Shown: positions 26,252 through 36,675 of the stretch, piece by piece | Position numbering within the stretch: the stretch's first letter is position 1 | Layout: each line of letters begins with the position of its first letter | Assembly: GCA_947385775.1 (NCBI GenBank) | Contig: CANDMI010000012.1 | Location: 1 to 61,264, forward strand | From: an uncultured Eubacterium sp. | Lineage (GTDB): Bacteria > Bacillota > Clostridia > Lachnospirales > Lachnospiraceae | Length of the DNA stretch: 61,264 nt | Direction: 5' to 3' | Notes under the pieces: generated by a model | The model's input: the letters and a program-made list of their open reading frames with translations, nothing else | What the model was told of the DNA's origin: nothing | Database searches by the model: none | Position numbers and translations under genes: made by a program

Positions 26252-28981
26252 ATGGGTGATACAGCGAATCGGGAACAAAAAAAACATATCAATATAGGGC
26301 TGTTGGCCCATGTGGATGCTGGAAAGACAACGTTGTCGGAGGCGCTGTTGTATACTAGCGGCGGTATCCGAAAGCTTGGGCGGGTCGATAATCGGGACGC
26401 GTTTTTAGACACGTATGAGCTGGAACGGGAAAGGGGCATTACGATCTTTTCCAAGCAGGCGCAGATTACATGGGGCGAGCTAGAGATCACGCTGTTGGAT
26501 ACGCCCGGGCATGTTGATTTTTCAGCGGAGATGGAGCGGACGCTGCAAGCGCTGGATTATGCCATTTTGGTCATCAGTGGAGCGGACGGAGTACAGGCGC
26601 ATACGCAGACATTGTGGAGCCTTTTGAAGCGTTACGGGATTCCTATTTTTTTGTTTGTAAATAAAATGGACCAGCGGGGTACGGATAAGGACGCTTTGCT
26701 TTTGCAGCTGCAAGAAAGACTGGACGGCGGCTGTGTGGATTTTACAGACCAAAAAAGCGAAGCGTTTTTTGACGCGCTTGCGATGTGTGCAGAAGAGGCG
26801 TTGGAGCAGTTTTTAGAACATGGGAGAGTGGAGCTTTTTTGTATCCAGGATATGGTAAAAAGGCGGGAGACGATCCCATGTTTTTTTGGTTCCGCGTTAA
26901 AGCTAAAGGGCATTGAGGAATTTTTAGATGGGATTAAAAGGTATGTAAAAATCCCGCGGTATGACAAAGCGTTTGCCGCAAAAGCCTTTAAGATCGCAAG
27001 GGACGACCAGGGAATGCGCCTGACTTATTTAAAGGTCACGGGGGGCGCATTAAAGGTGCGGGATGTGATTGAAGCAAAGGACGGGACATCAGGGGATAAG
27101 GCATGGGAGGAAAAAATCAACCAGATACGGATTTATTCCGGCGCGAAATATGAGACTGTGGAGGAAGCGGCTGCGGGGACGGTTTGCGCGGTCACCGGGC
27201 TTACAAGGTCAAAGCCGGGGGATGGCTATGGGGCGCAGCCGGACTCTTCGCTTCCGGTATTGGAGCCGGTGTTAAATTATAAGGTAAAGCTGCCGGAGGG
27301 GATGGATGCTGCGGCGATGTTGCCAAAGCTGCGCCAGCTGGAGGAGGAAGAGCCGCAGCTTCATATTGTATGGAATGAACAGTTGCAAGAAATCCAGGCG
27401 CAGCTTATGGGAGAGGTGCAGCTTGAAATCCTCTCCAGTATGATAAAGGAGCGCTTTGGCGTGGAAGCGTCATTTGGGGATGGAAACATTGTCTATAAAG
27501 AAACGATCGCGGATTCGGTAGAAGGGGTTGGACATTTTGAACCGCTTCGGCATTACGCGGAGGTGCATTTGCTGTTGGAGCCTTTAGAGCGGGGCGGCGG
27601 GATGCAGTTTGCAACAGCTTGCAGCGAGGATGTTTTGGATAAAAACTGGCAGCGGCTTGTGCTTACGCATTTGGAGGAGCGGGAGCATAAGGGCGTTTTA
27701 ACCGGGGCGCCGCTTACGGATATGAAAATTACGCTGCTTACAGGCCGGGCGCACCAAAAGCATACGGAAGGCGGGGATTTCAGGCAGGCGGTTTACCGCG
27801 CGGTGCGCCAGGGCTTGATGCAGGCGCAAAGCGTGCTGTTGGAGCCATATTATGATTTTCGCCTTGAGCTTCCAGATACGATGGTAGGCAGGGCGATGAC
27901 GGACATCGAAGCGATGCACGGGCATATGGGGCCGCCGGCAATGGAGGATGGACATGCCGTTCTTACCGGAAGCGCGCCGGCAGCGACGATGCGGGGCTAT
28001 CAAAAGGAAGTCACAGAATATACAAGGGGGCTAGGCCATCTGCAATGCACGCATGGAGGCTATGCGCCCTGCCATAACACGGAAGAAGTGCTGGAGCAAA
28101 AAAGCTATGACCCGCAGGCGGATTTGGAAAACCCGTCGTCTTCCGTATTTTGCGCCCATGGAGCCGGTTTTTTGGTCGGCTGGGATGAGGTCAGAAAGTA
28201 TATGCATGTGGAAAGCCCGCTGAAAATTCCAGGGGCCAGTGCGCAGGCGCAGTATGAAAGCGCGCTCATGCGGCAAAAAGAAGCGTCTGTTTGCGCCATG
28301 TCCATTGGCGAAGACGAGGTGGAAAAAATTTTAGCGGGGGTGACGGCAAACAGGCGGGATCATTCTACAGGAAAAGCGTCCCATAAAAAAACAATCCTTA
28401 AGAAAAAAAGGGTATACGATGCAAATTTCCGGGATGAAAATGGTGAATATGATGAAAATATGGAAAAGCCGGTTGATAGCGTAAAAGCGTCTGCGCAGGG
28501 GAAAAGACGCTATTTTCTGGTGGACGGGTACAATATTATTTTCGCCTGGCCTGAGCTTAGCCTGCTTGCAAAGGACAATATAGAAGGCGCAAGGGGGCGG
28601 CTTTTGGACATTATGTGCAATTACCAGGCGCTAAAGCAAAACTGCCTGATCGTCGTATTTGACGCTTACCGTGTGGAGGGCCATAAGACCGAATATTTTG
28701 ATTACCATAATATTCATGTTGTCTTTACAAAAGAAGCGGAAACCGCCGACCAGTATATCGAACGCTTCGCCCACGAAAATGGAAGGAAATACCAGGTGAC
28801 GGTGGCTACCTCCGACGGGTTGGAGCAGATCATCATTCAAGGCCAGGGCTGTGCGCTTGTATCCGCAAGGGAGCTTGAGGATGAGATCCGCATGGAAAAT
28901 GAGCGGGTGCATAAGGAGTATCTTTCACAGCAGCCGCATGATTCCAATTTGCCGTTTGAAAAAGCTTTGATGAAATTTTGA
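26252..28981 (+). CDS. TetM-like translational GTPase fused to a C-terminal NYN (YacP/Rae1-like) ribonuclease domain
   Basis: A 909-residue fusion. Residues ~10-640 are an EF-G/TetM-like GTPase: AHVDAGKTT (19-27), RGIT (61-64), DTPGH (83-87), NKMD (137-140), then domains II-V. The domain-IV tip reads AHQKHTEGGDF, not the TetM YSPVSTPADF loop, so drug protection is doubtful. After a linker, residues ~752-909 form a NYN domain with acidic residues D758 (VDGYN), D804 (VVFDAY), D833 (TADQYIE) and D855 (TSDGLEQ), as in YacP/Rae1, a ribosome-dependent endoribonuclease. Inference: the GTPase half places the nuclease at the ribosome. GAAAGGA precedes the ATG. Confidence 0.85.
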   Translation: MGDTANREQKKHINIGLLAHVDAGKTTLSEALLYTSGGIRKLGRVDNRDAFLDTYELERERGITIFSKQAQITWGELEITLLDTPGHVDFSAEMERTLQALDYAILVISGADGVQAHTQTLWSLLKRYGIPIFLFVNKMDQRGTDKDALLLQLQERLDGGCVDFTDQKSEAFFDALAMCAEEALEQFLEHGRVELFCIQDMVKRRETIPCFFGSALKLKGIEEFLDGIKRYVKIPRYDKAFAAKAFKIARDDQGMRLTYLKVTGGALKVRDVIEAKDGTSGDKAWEEKINQIRIYSGAKYETVEEAAAGTVCAVTGLTRSKPGDGYGAQPDSSLPVLEPVLNYKVKLPEGMDAAAMLPKLRQLEEEEPQLHIVWNEQLQEIQAQLMGEVQLEILSSMIKERFGVEASFGDGNIVYKETIADSVEGVGHFEPLRHYAEVHLLLEPLERGGGMQFATACSEDVLDKNWQRLVLTHLEEREHKGVLTGAPLTDMKITLLTGRAHQKHTEGGDFRQAVYRAVRQGLMQAQSVLLEPYYDFRLELPDTMVGRAMTDIEAMHGHMGPPAMEDGHAVLTGSAPAATMRGYQKEVTEYTRGLGHLQCTHGGYAPCHNTEEVLEQKSYDPQADLENPSSSVFCAHGAGFLVGWDEVRKYMHVESPLKIPGASAQAQYESALMRQKEASVCAMSIGEDEVEKILAGVTANRRDHSTGKASHKKTILKKKRVYDANFRDENGEYDENMEKPVDSVKASAQGKRRYFLVDGYNIIFAWPELSLLAKDNIEGARGRLLDIMCNYQALKQNCLIVVFDAYRVEGHKTEYFDYHNIHVVFTKEAETADQYIERFAHENGRKYQVTVATSDGLEQIIIQGQGCALVSARELEDEIRMENERVHKEYLSQQPHDSNLPFEKALMKF

Positions 28982-29090
28982 TTATTGTAGCTTAAAAACA
29001 GTCAGTAGCAGTCGAAAAAGATTATAGTTAGAAAAATTTGGAAATATGCGACAAATTATGCCACAAAATAGAGGCGATATTTCTTTCATA

Positions 29091-29126
29091 TTGCCTAAAG
29101 ACAATTTCAAAAAAATCTGTTATAAT
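29091..29126 (+). promoter_or_regulatory. Promoter for glpK
   Basis: TATAAT at 29121-29126 with AAGACA (4 of 6 bases of the consensus) 17 bases upstream, 72 bases before the glpK start. The leader is short and A-rich. Confidence 0.55.
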
Positions 29127-29182
29127 GTCCACATGCACAAAAAATCTGTAGACAAATAGCTACAGTTTGGCAAAAACAATGA

Positions 29183-30694
<1,512 letters not shown>

Positions 30695-30753
30695 GCATAT
30701 TTCTTAAAGATTGTTTTGATGCTTGGAAGTCAGGCATCTTAAACGGAAATAAA

Positions 30754-30787
30754 AAACGGTATAGCTTTTGATGGCTATACCGTTTTT
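30754..30787. terminator. Bidirectional terminator between glpK and htpG
   Basis: AAAACGGTATAGC pairs with GCTATACCGTTTT around TTTTGATG, with A- and T-runs on the two sides. Confidence 0.9.
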
Positions 30788-30816
30788 AAATTATAAATTC
30801 AAAAGGAATCGTGGGT

Positions 30817-32949
30817 TTATTTTGCAAGCAGCATCATGATCTCGTTGCTTCTGGCAATGAATTTTGTCATAGCCTCTGGCGCCAACGGCTGGTTGCTGAT
30901 CATCGCAAGGTCGTATAACTGCTGGCAGAAGGTTGGCACATGTTCGGAATCTTTATTTTCAAAGATATATTTCACAAGCGCGTTATTGGCGTTTAAGATC
31001 AGCGTAGCGTCGCCGCCAAACATGGATGGGTCCATGCCTCCCATACCGCCCATGGAGTACATTTTCATCATATCCTGCATACGTCTGCCTTCCTCGGACA
31101 GGGTGATGACAGAAGAAATATTCTCATTTTTCAGTTTTTCCACCTTTACGGTCAGCTTGTCATTGCCGACTGCCTTGCGGAATACTTCGGTTAAAGTATC
31201 GGTTTCTTCTTTTAATGCGTTTTCATCTTCCGCTTCACTGTCTTCTTTTAAGGAATCCGTAACATCCGCGTCGATGCGCATGAATTTGTATTTCTCATTG
31301 CGCCGCTCCAGCTGCGTGATAAACGAGGAGTCGATGTTGTGGTCTAAGATGACCGCGTCCATGCCCTGCTCCTTAAACATATTGATGTACTGGCTTTGCT
31401 GCTGCTCATCCGTTACATAATAAATCGGTTTGCGGGTGTCTTTTTCTTCCTCCATATCCTCTGTATCGTCTGTAGCGGAGGTGCCGTCTGCATTTTCCAC
31501 CTCGATATCCTGTGTGGAGTCTGTATCTGCGTTAGCGTCACCATCCTGACCGTCTTCTTTGGAGCTTTCTTCTTTGATCAGGCATTCCGGCAGGGTCAGG
31601 TATTTGTGCTCCAGATTCTTAAATAAGATGTAATCATTCATCTTATCGCAGAATTTTTCATCCCTTAAGCAGCCGTATTTGATAAACGGACTGATGTCGT
31701 CCCAGTATTTTTCGTAGTTTTCCTTTTCCGTTTTGCACATGCCGATCAGCTTGTCCGCAACTTTTTTCGTGATGTATTCGGAAATCTTTTTCACGAAGCC
31801 GTCGTTTTGCAGGGCGCTTCGGGATACGTTTAACGGAAGGTCCGGGCAGTCGATGACGCCTTTTAGCAGCATCAAAAATTCCGGGATCACTTCTTTGATA
31901 TTGTCCGCGATAAACACTTGGTTATTGTACAGCTTGATCGTGCCTTCGATGGAGTCATATTCGGTATTGATTTTCGGAAAATACAGGATACCCTTTAAGT
32001 TAAACGGATAATCCATATTTAAATGAATCCAAAACAGCGGCTCTTTGTAATCGTGGAACACCTTGCGGTAAAATTCCTTGTATTCGTCCTCGGTGCAGTC
32101 CTTTGGCGTTTTTGCCCAAAGCGGGTTTGTGTCGTTTAAAGAAACCGGGCGTTTTACGATTTTTAACTTTTCGGTGCGAGGGGATACCTCTACCGTTTCT
32201 TTTTCGCCGTTTTCATTTTCTTTTTCCTCGGTTTTTGCTTCTTCGATGATTGTTTCAACGACCGTATCGTCTTCGCGCTTATCCGCAGGGTCGATCGTCT
32301 CATATTCGGTTTCCGCGTTTGCCTTGTTTAAATAAATCGGGATAGGCATAAAGGAGCAGTATTTTTCAATAACCTCCCTTGCGCGGTATTCGTTTGAAAA
32401 TTCCAGGCAGTCTTCATTTAAATAAAGCGTAATGGTCGTGCCGACGCTGTCTTTTGTGCCATCCTGCATATCAAATTCCGTGCCGCCGTCGCATGACCAG
32501 TGGACTGGAGATGCGCCTTCCTTATAAGATAACGTATCGATCGTCACCCGGTCTGCGACCATAAATGCGGAATAAAATCCCAGTCCGAAATGCCCGATGA
32601 TCTGGTCCTCGTTGGCTTTATCCTTGTATTTTTCCAGGAAATCAGCCGCGCCGGAAAAGGCGATCTGGTTAATGTACTCTTCTACTTCTTCCGCGGTCAT
32701 GCCAAGCCCGTTATCCGTAACGGTAAGGGTCTTATCCTCTGGATTTACGGTCACCTGGATTTGCGGCTTGTAGTCGTCTGGAAGGGAATATTCTCCCATC
32801 ATATCGAGCTTTTTTAATTTTGTAATGGCATCGCAGCCGTTGGAAATCAACTCACGGTAAAAAATGTCGTGGTCGGAATACAGCCATTTTTTAATGATCG
32901 GAAAAATATTTTCGCTGTTGATGGAAAGGCTTCCGTGTTTGTTGTCCAT
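30817..32949 (-). CDS. htpG: Hsp90 chaperone HtpG
   Basis: A 710-residue Hsp90 homologue. The N-terminal GHKL ATPase has ELISNGCDAITKL, TVTDNGLGMTAEEV and IGHFGLGFYSAFMV. The middle domain has LNVSRSALQND with the catalytic Arg region. Two acidic low-complexity segments stand out: residues ~209-262 between the N and M domains, and ~459-505 farther on (rich in Asp, Glu, Ser, Thr). They make it longer than typical ~620-650-residue HtpG. AAAAGGAG precedes the ATG. A TTGACA/TAGTAT promoter and a CIRCE-type operator lie upstream. Confidence 0.93.
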   Translation of the reverse strand: MDNKHGSLSINSENIFPIIKKWLYSDHDIFYRELISNGCDAITKLKKLDMMGEYSLPDDYKPQIQVTVNPEDKTLTVTDNGLGMTAEEVEEYINQIAFSGAADFLEKYKDKANEDQIIGHFGLGFYSAFMVADRVTIDTLSYKEGASPVHWSCDGGTEFDMQDGTKDSVGTTITLYLNEDCLEFSNEYRAREVIEKYCSFMPIPIYLNKANAETEYETIDPADKREDDTVVETIIEEAKTEEKENENGEKETVEVSPRTEKLKIVKRPVSLNDTNPLWAKTPKDCTEDEYKEFYRKVFHDYKEPLFWIHLNMDYPFNLKGILYFPKINTEYDSIEGTIKLYNNQVFIADNIKEVIPEFLMLLKGVIDCPDLPLNVSRSALQNDGFVKKISEYITKKVADKLIGMCKTEKENYEKYWDDISPFIKYGCLRDEKFCDKMNDYILFKNLEHKYLTLPECLIKEESSKEDGQDGDANADTDSTQDIEVENADGTSATDDTEDMEEEKDTRKPIYYVTDEQQQSQYINMFKEQGMDAVILDHNIDSSFITQLERRNEKYKFMRIDADVTDSLKEDSEAEDENALKEETDTLTEVFRKAVGNDKLTVKVEKLKNENISSVITLSEEGRRMQDMMKMYSMGGMGGMDPSMFGGDATLILNANNALVKYIFENKDSEHVPTFCQQLYDLAMISNQPLAPEAMTKFIARSNEIMMLLAK

Positions 32950-33013
32950 GAAAATGCACTCCTTTTTTCTTTATTTTTGTATGAGATAAATATTTGTTTT
33001 TTGCTTATTAAAG

Positions 33014-33042
33014 ATACTAATACTTGGAGAGGGAAATGTCAA
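33014..33042 (-). promoter_or_regulatory. htpG promoter
   Basis: On the minus strand: TTGACA (33037-33042), 17 bases, TAGTAT (33014-33019), leaving a leader of about 60 bases. Confidence 0.7.
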
Positions 33043-33049
33043 GAGGAAA

Positions 33050-33076
33050 TTAGCGCTCGTTTAAGGTGAGCGCCAA
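33050..33076. promoter_or_regulatory. CIRCE-like HrcA operator
   Basis: TTAGCGCTC, nine bases, GAGCGCCAA. The CIRCE consensus is TTAGCACTC-N9-GAGTGCTAA; the spacing is exact and the two arms pair at 8 of 9 positions. It lies just upstream of the htpG -35 box and 13 bases before the -35 of the divergent nuclease-like gene. Confidence 0.75.
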
Positions 33077-33088
33077 CAATTTTTCGTT

Positions 33089-33116
33089 TTGATTGAGTTC
33101 ATATCTTTTCTATGAT
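33089..33116 (+). promoter_or_regulatory. Promoter for the Rpn-like gene
   Basis: TTGATT, 16 bases, TATGAT, about 70 bases before the start codon. It is divergent from the htpG promoter, with the CIRCE-like site between them. Confidence 0.5.
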
Positions 33117-33187
33117 AAAATAAAAACAGAATAGAAAAATAAAAGCGGCGCTTAAGCGCTATTGCAATAAAAAGCAAAGGAGGAAGT

Positions 33188-34174
33188 ATGCCGGGTTCTT
33201 ATTTATCGCAGGCGGTCGATGCGGCAACTAACGCCGGGGCCGCGTATGATATAAACGCAAAATATCTGCTTGCTGATAAGCAGGTATTGGCATGGATATT
33301 AAAGTATGCGATCGTTGAGTTTGGCGGTATGCAGATTTCTAAGATCATTAGCTGCATTGGTGGCGACATTCAGATTGGTTCCATGCCAACCGATTCGGGA
33401 CTGTCTAATTTAGGACGCGTTCAAGGGATGTCTGCGGAGGACAGCGTTCCGGGTGAGGGCATGATTTTTTACGATATCCGTTTCAGTGCATACTTGATGG
33501 AGCGGGAAATGAAATTTTTGGTGAATGTGGAGGCGCAAAAATCAACAGATCCGGCAAAGTTAGGCTATCATTTGGAGAACCGGATCCTGTTTTATCTGTC
33601 GAGAATGATTTCTGCGCAAAAGCAGACAGAGTTTTTTCACAGTGACTTTGACAGCCTAAAACGCGTGCGAAGCATCTGGATATGCATGGACAGCGGGCCG
33701 GATGGAGATTCGGTAAGGGAGATCGGGCTGTGCGGGAAAACCGTGTATGGAAAGCCAGACAGCCAGTATGAATCAGATTTAATGAGGGCTGTCATTATCA
33801 ATATCCGAAATGGAAAGGAAGTAAAAAATTCCGGGCACGCGTTGATCGCGATGTTGGAAACGCTGTTTGCGCAGACGGATGTGGAAGATAAAAAACGAAT
33901 ATTGACGCAGCGCTATGGGATGACGATGAATGTAGAGATGGAAAGGAGGATCAATCTTATGTGCAATCTGTCTGAAGCGATCAAAGCGGAAGGGATGAAA
34001 AAAGGGATCGAAAAAGGGATCGAAAAAGGAATTGAAAAAGGGAAAAAAGAGGAGCGGCTTGCCGCGGTTGAACGGATGATCCGCGCGGGGGCTTTAAAAG
34101 AACAGATCCTGTCCTATGGATATACACAGGAAGAATATGAAAAAGTGGAAAATTTGTTGCTCATAAGATCATAG
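33188..34174 (+). CDS. Rpn-like PD-(D/E)XK nuclease / putative transposase family
   Basis: A 328-residue protein. The nuclease core is FYDIRFSAYL (D96) followed by FLVNVEAQKS (E115, Q117), the D...ExQ signature of the recombination-promoting nuclease (Rpn) group. The C-terminal region has a tandem GIEKGIEKGIEKGK repeat and a helical tail (AAVERMIRAGALKEQIL), also typical of these proteins. AAAGGAGGAAG precedes the ATG. Such genes are multicopy in Lachnospiraceae; whether they move DNA is unproven. It shares a control region with htpG. Confidence 0.7.
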   Translation: MPGSYLSQAVDAATNAGAAYDINAKYLLADKQVLAWILKYAIVEFGGMQISKIISCIGGDIQIGSMPTDSGLSNLGRVQGMSAEDSVPGEGMIFYDIRFSAYLMEREMKFLVNVEAQKSTDPAKLGYHLENRILFYLSRMISAQKQTEFFHSDFDSLKRVRSIWICMDSGPDGDSVREIGLCGKTVYGKPDSQYESDLMRAVIINIRNGKEVKNSGHALIAMLETLFAQTDVEDKKRILTQRYGMTMNVEMERRINLMCNLSEAIKAEGMKKGIEKGIEKGIEKGKKEERLAAVERMIRAGALKEQILSYGYTQEEYEKVENLLLIRS

Positions 34175-34285
34175 CGGGTATTGAAACTATATAACGCATA
34201 TAACCTTAGATTGCAAGAAGCGCGTTTGGATGGTATATTATATTTATGAAAATAAGCTACAGTGACAGAAAGGTTGGCGCGAGGC

Positions 34286-34975
34286 ATGAACGAAAGAATA
34301 TTGATTGTAGACGATGAGGCCGCGATCGCGGATCTGGTGGAAGTATATTTGGAAAATGACGGTTTTAGGGTATGTAAATTTTATAATGCGGCCGACGCGT
34401 TAAAATGCGTGGAGCAAACGGATCTTAGCCTTGCGATTTTGGATGTGATGCTGCCGGATATGGATGGATTTACATTGTGCCAGAAAATTCGTGAAAAGCA
34501 TTTGTATCCGATCATTATGCTGACGGCAAAGGTAGAGGATATGGATAAGATCACGGGGCTGACTTTGGGGGCGGATGACTATATTACAAAGCCCTTTAAT
34601 CCATTAGAGCTGATGGCGCGGGTAAAGACGCAGCTTCGCAGATATACCCGTTATAATACAGAAAATGCGCATGAGGCGCAAGAATACAATATCCGGGGGC
34701 TTTCCATATCAAAAAGCAGCCATAAATGCACGCTTAACGGCAGGGAGCTGACGTTAACGCCGATCGAGTTTAATATTTTGTGGTGCTTGTGTGAGCATCA
34801 GGGAAATGTGGTGTCTTCGGAAAAATTATTTGAAGCGGTTTGGGGCGAGCAGTATTTGGACAGCAATAACACGGTTATGACCCATATCGCAAGGCTTAGA
34901 GAGAAAATGCAGGAACCGGCGCGCAGGCCGAAATTTATCAAAACCGTATGGGGAGTGGGGTATACAATTGAATAG
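34286..34975 (+). CDS. OmpR-family response regulator, VanR-like
   Basis: A 229-residue regulator. The receiver has DDE at residues 9-11 (ILIVDDEAA), phospho-acceptor D53 (LAILDVMLPDMDGF), LTAK and DDYITKPFN. The C-terminal winged helix includes LTLTPIEFNILWCLCEHQGNVVS and VMTHIARLREKM. It overlaps the kinase gene by 8 bases. Sequence character is VanR-like, but no vanH, vanA or vanX-type gene is in the window. An in-frame GTG at 34262 is possible; the ATG is preferred. Confidence 0.88.
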   Translation: MNERILIVDDEAAIADLVEVYLENDGFRVCKFYNAADALKCVEQTDLSLAILDVMLPDMDGFTLCQKIREKHLYPIIMLTAKVEDMDKITGLTLGADDYITKPFNPLELMARVKTQLRRYTRYNTENAHEAQEYNIRGLSISKSSHKCTLNGRELTLTPIEFNILWCLCEHQGNVVSSEKLFEAVWGEQYLDSNNTVMTHIARLREKMQEPARRPKFIKTVWGVGYTIE

Positions 34976-36104
34976 GGGAATATCCAAGCGGCTGTTTTAC
35001 CAATATATCGCGACGCTGATGATTTTTATTGTGGTGTTGCTTCTGCTTGCTTTTTTTGGATGGGCTTTTTGCAACAGCCGTATCTGGTACGGGACGGAGT
35101 CGCTTTATCGGATACTGGTCTGGGTCAAGCATAATATGATGCTGGCGCTTTCCGTCATCAGTTTGATCGGCGCGGTTGTGATCGCCTGCTTTTTTCTCGG
35201 GCAGCCGATTCGCTATCTGGACGCGGTCGTGCTGGCGGCGGGGCAGCTGGCGCACCCAAGCGACAAGCCGATAGAGCTTCCGGCTTCGATCCGTGATGTG
35301 GAGGACAAGCTGAACCTGGTAAGGGAGCAGGCGCTGCGCAATGCGGCGCTTGCAAGGGAAGCGGAGCAGCGTAAAAATGATCTGATCGTTTATCTGGCGC
35401 ATGATTTAAAGACTCCGCTTACAAGCGTGATCGGATATTTGACGCTTTTGCAGGACGAGCCACAGATTTCGGAAATGCTGCGCAGCCGTTATACGGGAAT
35501 TGCGCTGGATAAAGCGCTGCGGCTGGAGGATTTGATCAATGAATTTTTTGACATTACAAGATTTAATCTGACAAATTTAACTCTGGAGCCGCAGCGGATT
35601 AATTTAAGCAGGATGTTAGCCCAGGTGGTCAGCGAGTTTTTGCCGGTTTTAGCGGAAAAGGATTTAAGCTGGGATACGCAAATTACGCCGGATGTGGAGA
35701 TTTTGTGCGACCCGGATAAGCTATCTCGGGTATTTGACAATTTGATCCGAAATGCTGTAAATTACAGCTATGGGGGGACGCAGATCCATCTTGGGATGCA
35801 GCTTTTTGGGGAAAACGGCGTGGAAATCTGTGTGAAAAACCATGGAAAGACGATCCAGCCCGAAAAGCTGGTGCATATTTTTGAGCAGTTTTACCGCGTG
35901 GATTCTTCCCGCGCGTCCGTAACTGGCGGCGCGGGGCTTGGGCTTGCGATCGCCAGGGAAATCGTAGAGCTGCATGGGGGGACGATACAGGCGGAGAGTG
36001 AAAATGAAAGCATATTGTTCAAAGTGCGGCTGCCGGTGGACGCTTATGTGAAAATGAAGAACAATTATAATGAGGGTGGCGCGCAAACGATAACCCCCTC
36101 TTGA
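34968..36104 (+). CDS. Sensor histidine kinase, VanS-like
   Basis: A 378-residue membrane kinase. Membrane segments are at ~12-34 and ~57-77 with a short outer loop of about 20 residues, which favours sensing in or near the membrane. A HAMP-like linker follows, then the H box VYLAHDLKTPLTSVIGYL with H145, the N box FDNLIRNAVNYS and the G box GGAGLGLAIAREI. Translation starts with TTG inside the regulator gene, preceded by GGAGTGGGG. It pairs with the upstream VanR-like regulator. The inducer is unknown and no target genes are obvious. Confidence 0.87.
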   Translation: MNRGISKRLFYQYIATLMIFIVVLLLLAFFGWAFCNSRIWYGTESLYRILVWVKHNMMLALSVISLIGAVVIACFFLGQPIRYLDAVVLAAGQLAHPSDKPIELPASIRDVEDKLNLVREQALRNAALAREAEQRKNDLIVYLAHDLKTPLTSVIGYLTLLQDEPQISEMLRSRYTGIALDKALRLEDLINEFFDITRFNLTNLTLEPQRINLSRMLAQVVSEFLPVLAEKDLSWDTQITPDVEILCDPDKLSRVFDNLIRNAVNYSYGGTQIHLGMQLFGENGVEICVKNHGKTIQPEKLVHIFEQFYRVDSSRASVTGGAGLGLAIAREIVELHGGTIQAESENESILFKVRLPVDAYVKMKNNYNEGGAQTITPS

Positions 36105-36162
36105 AATTGAAAAGTCCCTGTGGCATAATAAAATCAGAATATTCAGATAGGAAGGTGATAGT

Positions 36163-36675
36163 ATGTCCGTAAAGGATACCAGGATTAAACCATACGAAGG
36201 AGAGAGAATAAAAATTCAGCCATACGAACGTCAGGCGCAGTATTATGAGACAGATCAGATGGGGATCATCCACCACTCTAATTTTATCCGCTGGATGGAG
36301 GAAGCAAGGATGAACCTGATGGATCAAATGGGATTTAGCTATAAAGCAATGGAAGAAATGGAAATCCTAAGCCCTGTCCTATCGGTTCAATGCGAGTATA
36401 AGAGCATGGTGCATTTTTATGATACGGTTATAATAGAAGCAAAGATTGCGGCCTATAACGGCATTAAAATGAAGGTGTGCTACCGGATTACGGACAAGGA
36501 GTCCGGAGAGCTGCGGGCGGCAGCCCAGAGCGAGCACTGCTTTTTGAACCGCAGCGGCAAGCCGATTTCTTTAAAACGGGTATATCCGGAGCTGGATACG
36601 AAATTTTTCACATTATACGACGAAGACGGCGAAGAGATCAAAGATGAACAGGAGTTGAAGCAGGAGCGCCCATGA
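36163..36675 (+). CDS. Acyl-CoA thioesterase, YbgC/4HBT hot-dog family
   Basis: A 170-residue hot-dog-fold enzyme. The catalytic region reads YETDQMGIIHHSNFIRWMEEARM, the equivalent of the YxxTDxxGxVyhsnYl motif of YbgC/FadM-type thioesterases. A strand-rich body follows and a charged C-terminal extension of ~30 residues. GGAAGGTG precedes the ATG. It overlaps polA in ATGA, so it is translationally coupled to it. Physiological acyl-CoA is unknown. Confidence 0.82.
   Translation: MSVKDTRIKPYEGERIKIQPYERQAQYYETDQMGIIHHSNFIRWMEEARMNLMDQMGFSYKAMEEMEILSPVLSVQCEYKSMVHFYDTVIIEAKIAAYNGIKMKVCYRITDKESGELRAAAQSEHCFLNRSGKPISLKRVYPELDTKFFTLYDEDGEEIKDEQELKQERP

Noticed and set aside
26252-28981. Tetracycline-resistance gene of the tet(M) class
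   Set aside because: The GTPase part is TetM-like, but the domain-IV tip loop that displaces tetracycline is replaced by an EF-G-like sequence, and the C-terminus is a NYN nuclease domain.
34286-36104. Glycopeptide-resistance operon
   Set aside because: Only the VanRS-like regulators are present; no ligase, dehydrogenase or dipeptidase gene follows.
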